From NCBI GenBank assembly GCA_036172665.1, contig CM069877.1:20485001-20549000 (forward strand): DNA of 64,000 nucleotides. The letters are read 5' to 3'. Positions within the stretch are counted from its first letter, which is position 1. Every line of letters starts with the position of its first letter. The DNA comes from Prosopocoilus inquinatus. Lineage: Eukaryota; Arthropoda; Insecta; Coleoptera; Lucanidae. Under the pieces are notes generated by a model that saw nothing but the letters and a program-made list of their open reading frames with translations, ran no database searches and had not been told where the DNA came from. The position numbers and the translations under genes were made by a program. Below are positions 55,173 through 64,000 of this stretch, piece after piece.

Positions 55173-55176
55173 ATAT

Positions 55177-56610
55177 TTTTATGTCGATTTACCTCCCCGT
55201 CGAACAACCACTTTGCAGGAACACCGTAATGTTAGATGACTTAAATATGTCGCATCTAGAGGGCACCAAAATATTACGATTTAAGTTAATACTGGACATC
55301 CCTCATCAGTGCTGTTTGTATGGAATCTTTGAGTGGAAGTAGAATGCCTTTAGGAAATAAGTAAACTAAATACATCGGTTTCAAGCGGGAAATTTTCAAG
55401 GGCGGTAAAATGAGGTGCAACTTTTCAATGTATTGCAAACGTCCAGTTGAAAAAGCGTCGAATTCATTTTCTAAATAAAGTAAAATCAAATTGATATAGT
55501 TCACAAAAAATATTCATAAAGTAATTTGTTATCCATTTCATTGATGTAATACTTTCTAAATAATTACAATGATTTTAATATTTATTTCTTGGCAAGCCTA
55601 ATATAGAAAACTGTGCTTCGATAATAGTAAAAAAATCTTTATACCATGTTGAATGAGGGTGTGATCTGAAAACTCTTTTAGCAGAAAAGAGCATAATGTG
55701 CACCGACAAATGTAACCAAAAGAAAAATATGCTTCTTTGCAATATGGTCAGGAGAAAATAAAAATATGAAAGTTGAATATATTCACCGCGATAATATATA
55801 TTTTAGAATAAGTATATAATGAGCATGTGTATCGACCACATTTTATCAAAATTAGTTGACATACAAGAAATATGCCAATTACACAACCAATACAAAGTCA
55901 AACAAAAAAGCGGAAACGAACCTATATCACGACCAACGACCACTCTACAGTTCTAGATAAAGTAACTAAAATCGTAGTGTAAAGGTTCTGGCACATTACA
56001 GCGCGGCGAAGAGCGGCGACTTTTTTTTTTAGCTGTACTTAGATACGTTGGGTAGCTTCGCCGCGCTTTGCATAAGTGTGCCCACTCTCATAAGAATACA
56101 GCAAAAGAAATTTTCGGCACCGCGGTTCGCCGCGCTATGTGTGCGATAACTCTTAGTGTTGAAGCGTAACAGCATTTTACAAACAATACTTTATTCGTTT
56201 TTATACGTTGTGTTCCCAGATTGACTTCGTGATTCATATACCTAACGAGTGGACAAAAAATTTTTGAATTCAGATTTTATATTTCTTGTTTTTATGTTTT
56301 TGTTTTGCTGAAGTCTGCTTGGCGCAAAATAAATTTGTATTTGTCGCAAAAGATTTCAAGCTCGCGGAATTAGCACAAGAAGAAACAAAATCTATGTAGG
56401 CAAAGTGGCCTTCTTTTTGAATTTAGGAGAAAAGATTAGTAAAAAAATGATTCCCATTTTCATTCTCGAATTTCAATATTCTCGGAAGATTGAAATACGG
56501 AAAACTACTGTCTAATACATATATATTTCAGTAAAGTTGTAAGACGGTAATGCTATCCATATTTATTTAAACTGCACCCATATTAGCGCTTAACACTGTG
56601 ATGATTCATC
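55177..56610. other. 1.4-kb spacer; GC-rich inverted words at 55977-56160
   Basis: Mostly AT-rich with no gene. At 55977-56160, cattacagcgcggcgaagag, gtagcttcgccgcgctttgc and ggttcgccgcgctatgtgtg are three copies, in both orientations, of a gcgcggcgaa word. This is consistent with a short MITE with nested termini. Confidence 0.45.
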
Positions 56611-56616
56611 GACATT

Positions 56617-56897
56617 TGTCGGAACCTACACGCATCAGAGCTTGGCGTAACAGGATCTCGAAGCATTAAGGAACGTCTATCTGCTTGCGCGACAGAACTT
56701 TCTGGGTCACGTCGGCTACAAACGGGCGCTGAATGGCAAGCAGTTCTCGCGAGACCGATCAGTCTCGCAAACTAACCCGGCATATTTAAATAGTCGGCCG
56801 GGAAAAAAAGGACCGTTCGAATTAGAATTTATACCTAACTGATGGTTCGGCTTACGGTAAAATAAATAAGTTTATAGTCTGCATTAAATAAATGTCA
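56617..56897 (+). mobile_element. Candidate solo LTR, 281 bp
   Basis: TGTCGGAACC ... aataaatgtca with TG...CA ends. Left flank acatt and right flank acgtt form a 5-bp duplication with one mismatch. It contains a TATA-like catatttaaatag at about 56780 and aataaa signals near its end. No partner LTR is known in the window. Confidence 0.45.
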
Positions 56898-56899
56898 AC

Positions 56900-57945
56900 G
56901 TTTTGCTGTATGTTAACATTCTTTCAAGATAAAAAATAATAAATAGTAAACTAAAAAAGAGGAAGATTCGACTTCTTCATTGCTGAAGACGTCAGAGAAT
57001 CATTAAAAATTATAATCTAACGATATAAATTAATTTACAGGCATATTTTTTTTATCAAAAATCGTACTTCTACATTTTTTAGTACTCAATAAAAAAATAA
57101 AATATTTAGTAAAATCTTTTAGTTTTTCAGCAATATCTAATAAAATTGTGATTTTAATCGACTTTATGGCATTAAAATATATATAATAAAATATGAATTT
57201 AATGCGATATTTCAAAGTCATGGTGTCCCAAATTGTTTTTTTACGAATATGCGTCAGAAACGTTGTGGCCCTGCTCATCAATATGTGCCCGTATTGTGAC
57301 ACCCCTGCAGCACCTTAGTCTATCGTAGTTGCAAACCGACGTTCTATCTTGCGCATAGAAAAGGTTATGTAAGCCAGGGAAGCAACATGCATGCTCCTCC
57401 CTCGAACGTCAGCGAAAGACTCATAAACAAGGAAGGAAATAGACTGCTGACTCTTGCATATAAAAGACCGTGTCGAGATTTCACGCCATCTGTATTTGCC
57501 TGACATAAGTACATTAATAATAATGCAGAACCCTGTTAAAGGAAAAGACCGGGAAATTTAAATAAATCCCCACACATCCATAAAAAATTTTATTTATAAG
57601 TACAGGTGAATTATTCAGTGAAAGAACAATAAGTGACTACTTTGCATTTACGTAATCACTTACTATCCTTTCAAAAATTCACGTGTACTATATATGAAGT
57701 TTGATCAAATCAATGAAATAAAAGAGATATATAAATTACGATACGATTTATTAACGTGTAGCTTACAAAAAGTAATAAGAAGAAATTAAAAAATGGTACA
57801 AAATTATTTATTTAACAAAAATAGTCTTAAGAGTAACAATTCAAAACATATTAAGATTAATCTCAATCTAAACTTGGTTCAAAAACTAAATTGACTGGGA
57901 AATATTGTTCTAATATGTGAACTCCCTCCTGGCCTCGAATACGAC
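56900..57945. other. Spacer with a TATA-containing segment
   Basis: gcatataaaagaccgtgtcg at 57455-57475 is followed by gccatctgtatttgcc. The latter word recurs at 59151-59166, so both belong to an unknown repeat, possibly an LTR or SINE. No gene recognised. Confidence 0.35.
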
Positions 57946-57949
57946 AAAC

Positions 57950-58240
57950 AAAAACTGTTAGAGGTTTTGTAGATTTTAGTGGATTTTAGGACCTAGTATT
58001 TACTGATCACGCATTGACATTTATTGTGAAGGAAATTCACAGAAGGTGGAAAGAAACTGTATGTTCGCTTTTGTCAAGGAACTATGTCAACTATTGAATT
58101 ATTATTATTCGCTGCTGACTGATTGTGGTTTACATGTGGCAGCCATAATTTCAGATGAAGGTTCAGCTAATCAAGCTGCTGTTATTAGATTAATTTCCGA
58201 AACCAACCTTTATTTCGCATAATAAAATTTTTTTATCACT
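57950..58240 (+). pseudogene. P-element-like transposase fragment
   Basis: Fragments in different frames: TDHALTFIVKEIHRRWKETV, FCQGTMSTIELLLFAA and DCGLHVAAIISDEGSANQAA followed by VIRLISET. The order (HAL...F...IHKRWK, then a CGL-x-V-A...D-x-G-x-x-N block) matches P-element/THAP9-type transposases. At least one stop and two frameshifts. Ends unknown. Confidence 0.55.
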
Positions 58241-58249
58241 ATCAGGTGC

Positions 58250-60295
58250 AATTGCGAAACTAATTCCTGTTGAATAATTTATTCCCCGAGAAGTTGATGG
58301 GAACACTTCAACAAATGCCTCATAGATTATTATTTTGTCTGCTTCTAAATCAGCACCGCACCATATTTCAGAGAAATAACTAAATCAACTAAATTCTGCT
58401 GTGTACTGTCACTTACATATTCAATAAGTAAACTGTCTGCTCCAAACAATTACCATGTCATGAAGATAAACTTTCTGGTGCGGTTCTTGTGTTAATGACA
58501 AATGCTCAAGAGATGATTGCACTGTGCAATGCATCTATAATAATTGACTTAAATATTTACACTTCTAATAAAGCAAGTACACGGACCTCCTTGTTTCTCT
58601 CAGGTGTAACAGGTTATTGTTGATGTGGTGACTGCCAGAAACAATTTTCCAGTGTTGGGGACTCCTTGAATCCTACATAAAATTTCCACATTTAATTTTC
58701 TTGTTTTGTATACGTAAACTATTATTCTTACCTGGTAAATATAATATAGGAAATGCATATTTCTAACTCATTTTCTTTCGACGCAATGATAATTAATTAT
58801 ACTAAAGTAAGTATTTTATAACAGTAATTGTTAATAGATTATTGTTACCAGTTAAAAAATAATGTCCACATGTGAAATATTTAATCAAGCATACACAATC
58901 CACTAATTCAACAAATGCCTAAACATAAAATTAGCAGTTTCTTTCTTTATCACTCAGAATTCGTCAGTATAATTTTGAAAGATGAATGAAAGCAAAACTT
59001 AACCATGATGACAAAGAAATCCACTATGGCGAAAAGACGGACATGATTGGTGGATATGGTATTCACATGATATTTTCTACCAATTCTACCAACCTCAGGT
59101 GTACAATCCCGAGTCTTGTGTCTGCCAACATCAAAAATTCACGAGTTTGGCTGCCATCTGTATTTGCCAGACGGAAGTAAAACTTAGTACCACCTTGTCG
59201 TATAAAAGATCTACCTCCCTGAGACTGACGATTTGGACAGCGGGGAAAGGGATACTACGTTTACTCACCCACATTCAATACCATTTCAATTAATAGGTAT
59301 TTTTAAATAAAGTATCAAAAATTTAAAAAAAGAAAACAGCAATTGTTTAGATAATTATAAAGTAACCAGTTTAGTATTTTTTTCAACTTCAAATGATGCA
59401 TATTCACTAAGTAAAAGTTATTCTTAAAAACTTTTAGTGCTCCTATCAGAAATTTTTTTCAGTAAGAAAAATTAGATTAATCATAATTCTAAAACAATAG
59501 TCGTTTAGTAAAACTTTCTTTCTTCAACATATATTTTTTTTGGTAATTTATAATCATCCCTGAACGAGTACAATTAATTTAAAAAATCGCTTCTGAGGTA
59601 GATCTGGCTCTTAAGAGAATTCTATTATTTTTGTTAACTTCATCGTTATCCAAGCATTTTGTCTGACATTTGATAAAAGAATATTTTTTATGCCAACAAA
59701 AAAAGTGCCTTTTTAAAACTGTTTCCATACAACTCTTTTCATACCAAGCTGTCTTAAATGAACGATGAAATAATTGAACTCTTTTATAGGCATTAAAATA
59801 TTAATTTTGTCTACCCGAAGAAAAATATTTCTGTGAAAAGGACATTTCTAAAAAAAAGTAGCTATAGTTTCATACGGGACATGCATAATCCATAACGATA
59901 ATAATAAATTATAATAATACTCACAACATTTAAACTGATTCAAACGTAAATTATAGAATAACCAAACTTAAACGTTTCTTGAACGAATAAATCCGAATAG
60001 CCCGAGGCGACACGATCTGTCGCCTAACATCGTACTTATTCATTTTACCACACGTCAGTCTAACACTGGGATAGACAGAGATAAACATATTAATCGCGTG
60101 ATACTTTCATGAGGATTTAAGGCGAAAAATTATTTCGCCTATTCTACCTCTACCGACCAACCACATCATATGCAACGGAGGAACCGTTCAGAAATGCAAC
60201 TTAGGATTCGTCCAGAAATGGACCGCCATTATCTGTTTGATAAAAATATCAACATAAAAATACGTAATAGTTAATTCTTTATAAAATGTTAGGGT
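58250..60295. other. 2-kb spacer, nothing recognised
   Basis: No supported coding or RNA gene. 59099-59293 contains a motif-free open frame and the gccatctgtatttgcc repeat word. Confidence 0.4.
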
Positions 60296-60342
60296 AGGCG
60301 ACGCCTACCTTGCCTACCCTGAAAAGCCGCCACTGGTTAAAC
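60296..60342. repeat. Candidate hAT-type terminus
   Basis: gtaggcgacgcctaccttgc then ctaccctgaaaagccgccactg; read on the minus strand it begins CAGTGGCGGC, like many hAT ends, and contains a gtaggcgacgcctac palindrome. A clear opposite end was not located. Confidence 0.35.
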
Positions 60343-60344
60343 AT

Positions 60345-61670
60345 CAAAGATGTTGGGAAATTCCAAAGTGACGTTTATTTTACGACTTTCTATCGGAACA
60401 CCTTAAGATTGGATTCGTCGCCTGCCGCTGGCGAATATTATTGAAATTGCCGGAGGAGGTTGTGACTTCTTCTTAAAGTGCACGTTTGTTTCTGCGTTTT
60501 GTAAGATCAAAGGATACCGCAAGTCGGAAAAATGTCATCATATTTTCGGCGTTGTAGACACATTTTGTTCTTTAAATGGACACCTACATCAACTTCACTT
60601 AACGACACCACGTCTATTCTGATCGGTTTGTTTACATTCCTAATTTTATTGCTATTTCCAGTTCTAAGAATTACAACTTACGACAGAGAGTTTAACTTGC
60701 GTTTACCCTTGACCTTTCATACCATTGATCCCCCGCCCTTATACTTTATTAATTCACGAAGTTTTCGATTCGTGCAAATTTTTCCCTCGTACTTTAAGGG
60801 TAGGGCCGGTTTTGGCTTTATTCATTCTTAATGTAGGTTTTGGTCTTTGTGGTTAAGCGTTGGCTTCGAGTTGGTTGTAACAATACAAAGCAATTTAATG
60901 AAATTTAGGTTGAATCAAAATTCAATCGTCACACACCGAAGATGACAGCTTAACTGTTGAAATATGTTGCAGATAAAATTTGTTGTTTTAAATTTTAACT
61001 ACTAATTAGTTTTCGATGATTTTGAAAGGTGTCACGTGCTCTGCTCAAAATTCAAAGTCGTATGCCGCATCATTATGATAGAAACAGCTGTGTTTTACGT
61101 CGGCGACTTTGATTGAGAGTGAAGGTAAATTACATCACAATCTTTACATTAAATTTGCTCTTGCAACTCGTTTTAATTATATTTGCTTACTCCGTTACAC
61201 GAGTTGTTTGTATGTACGTACGTACCACTTGAACTGCAAACGCTAGGGCTTTAGCTCTCTTTGGATATATTTAGGTGTGACGTCAGGTGTATTAACTATT
61301 TCAAATAAAATTCGTTTTACTTTATATAGGCTGATTCCGAATAAGTGTCCGACCCGTTAAGAGCGTATTCACTAAGGTCATGCAAGTGTGAAATTGCAAG
61401 AAATAATTCTGTCAGAGGCATTTCAGAAATCGACCACCTTTGAATCCAAAATGGAAATTATGATTCATATCTTACCTATACGTACCCAAGTCCGAAATTC
61501 GAATGAAAGAATTGCGTATTATAATTTTGTTTCCGCAGAAAGCCATAAATAAAAACGTTTTATAGTTCCATTTCAAGGTAAATGCTAATGATAAATAAAA
61601 AATCTTGAATTTCTGGGTCAATTTTTTATTCTGGTAGCAAAATATTTTCAAACCCGGCCGGGTTCGTCCT
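60345..61670. other. 1.3-kb spacer, nothing recognised
   Basis: A 99-codon open frame at 60532-60831 has one possible membrane segment (SILIGLFTFLILLLFPVL) but no family features. A tgtatgtacgtacgtac repeat occurs at 61209. Confidence 0.35.
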
Positions 61671-61672
61671 CA

Positions 61673-61780
61673 GTGCAAAAAAATAAGTGAGTCTAGGCCC
61701 GCCAAGGATTGGGAGTAGACTGTCTAGTGCAAAAACAATAAGTGAGTCTAGGCTCGCCGAGGATTGGGAGTAGACAGAAA
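61673..61780. repeat. ~54-bp tandem duplication
   Basis: gtgcaaaaaaataagtgagt followed by ctaggcccgccaaggattgg and gagtagac is repeated immediately with a few changes (ctaggctcgccgaggattgg). Confidence 0.85.
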
Positions 61781-62245
61781 TCGTGGCTATAGATTTTTAT
61801 ATACAGAAAAAAATAAAAGAAGATCCATCGAAGAGGATGTGGCGGTGGGGGGAGAGAAAAACAGAGATAGATTAACGATTGCGACTGAAAAAAGAAAATA
61901 AGATAATAAATTTTCATGATGACATTTTGTAATAATTAATTTTTTTTGGAAAAAACGAGGAAGGAAAAGTGCGTTAGAACAATCACATTCAAGTTCTCAC
62001 AAGTGTCAATTAAGTCTCTAATACACCTGTGCATTTAAATTCAGAACATCCCGTATGCGGTGTTCTTTTTAAATTGAATTAATTTTTAATCGTGTGGGGG
62101 TAAATTTTGTTGACTTTACAGAATGCAATGAATACCACAAACTGGATCACCCTACAGCAAATTTTTCTCCCTTAGTAAGAACAAACAACTTCACCCCATG
62201 ATAAATTTAATAATTTACGGAAAACTTATGTATATTAGATAACAG
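61781..62245. other. Spacer/intron upstream of the protease exons
   Basis: No further exon of the protease gene could be recognised. Signal peptide and any clip domain must lie in exons not identified here. Confidence 0.4.
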
Positions 62246-63624
<1,379 letters not shown>

Positions 63625-64000
63625 TAGATGACTGAATTAAAGGAAGAAGAAGGAGTTACAAAAGTGTTACGGTTTGAAAAATCGCGTTCCGAGTCGCCTT
63701 ATATATGGCGAGTTCTGTGTCGCATTTATTTCTGTTAACGCAGTTATCATAGATACTACGTCAATGTCTGGTTTTGTTCGTTTATTACACTGGAAATATT
63801 TTTTATTGCAACCTCTGTCGTAGCACAGATGTGTATTTTATAACGCTAATTACTTTATAACGTTAATTACTTCCCTCGTCTTCGATCTATGTATCTTGTG
63901 TTGCGTGAAGTAAATCTTCACGCCCGTCACGATTGAGCTACGCACTGGCAGTGCTGTAAGTTAATTTCTACGGCACAATCTTATAGCCGCGTACAGACTT
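63625..64000. other. 3' flank, nothing recognised
   Basis: gtgttacggtttgaaaaatcg at 63665 also occurs, with one change, at 48099, which suggests a dispersed repeat. No gene visible. Confidence 0.4.

Larger units (their letters stand above)
48662..55176 (+). mobile_element. Young Ty3/gypsy LTR retrotransposon with accessory macrodomain (with ATAT duplications)
   Basis: A 6507-bp element (48666-55172) bounded by 326-bp LTRs and flanked by ATAT on both sides (48662-48665 and 55173-55176). Order: LTR, primer binding region, gag, pol (protease, RT, RNase H, integrase, macrodomain, CCCH finger), polypurine tract, LTR. Protease-RT-RNase H-integrase order defines Ty3/gypsy. There is no env. The LTRs differ at one site (G at 48833, A at 55014), so insertion was very recent. 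Even so, pol has an in-frame TGA and the gag-pol junction is irregular, so this copy is probably not autonomous. GC content is far above the flanking DNA. Confidence 0.95.

Noticed and set aside
60532..60831. A 99-codon membrane protein
   Set aside because: One hydrophobic stretch, but no splice or promoter context, no motif and no homologue recognised; chance frame is likelier.

Overview
The window looks like nuclear DNA from an insect: it is AT-rich, has introns, carries a snake/trypsin-like clip-family type serine protease gene, and is packed with insect transposon lineages (Ty3/gypsy, errantivirus, BEL/Pao, copia, Tc1/mariner, Penelope-like, P-element-like, many TA-flanked MITEs). A beetle is possible but cannot be shown from the sequence. 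Only one host gene is convincingly present, a serine protease at the right end (62246-63624, four visible exons). One orphan last exon of a related protease lies at 44246-44371 and is broken by a MITE. Almost everything else is mobile DNA or its debris.

Layout. 0-11 kb: degenerate Tc1/mariner transposases, an 893-bp solo LTR with ATAT target duplication, a hairpin family, and a nest in which a copia remnant sits inside a Tc1 remnant and is itself split by a 1550-bp MITE. 11-18 kb: a decayed BEL/Pao element with a 160-bp insertion, a LINE fragment, a tandem pair of hammerhead-like ribozyme motifs (retrozyme-like), and palindromic elements. 18-26 kb: mostly non-coding, with a 1.8-kb palindromic element, a MITE and another hammerhead-like copy. 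26-29 kb: BEL/Pao integrase end plus LTR on the minus strand, and a Penelope-like GIY-YIG endonuclease fragment. 29-36 kb: a foldback, then an errantivirus remnant (RNase H, integrase, env) interrupted by a Penelope-type foldback and by a LINE. 36-48 kb: intergenic DNA with several foldbacks and MITEs and the broken protease exon. 48.7-55.2 kb: a nearly complete, very young Ty3/gypsy element. 55-62 kb: AT-rich DNA with a P-element-like fragment and LTR-like pieces. 62-64 kb: the protease gene.

The most notable object is the young Ty3/gypsy element (48666-55172). Its LTRs differ at one of 326 positions and it is flanked by ATAT. Its Gag starts with a SAP-like domain followed by 11-residue coiled-coil repeats. 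Its Pol carries, after the integrase, a TARG1/OARD1-like macrodomain (ADP-ribosyl hydrolase fold, with the lysine and aspartate expected for catalysis) and a CCCH zinc finger. This copy has an in-frame TGA between RNase H and integrase, and an unusual gag-pol junction.

The second notable theme is hammerhead-ribozyme-like DNA: three copies of one motif (two in tandem, 309 bp apart) and a second, different one inside a Penelope-type insertion in the errantivirus integrase. Several short insertions of the first family carry perfect 9-13 bp target duplications, so the family has been mobile.

All assignments were made by eye from translations and repeats. No alignment or database search was run.
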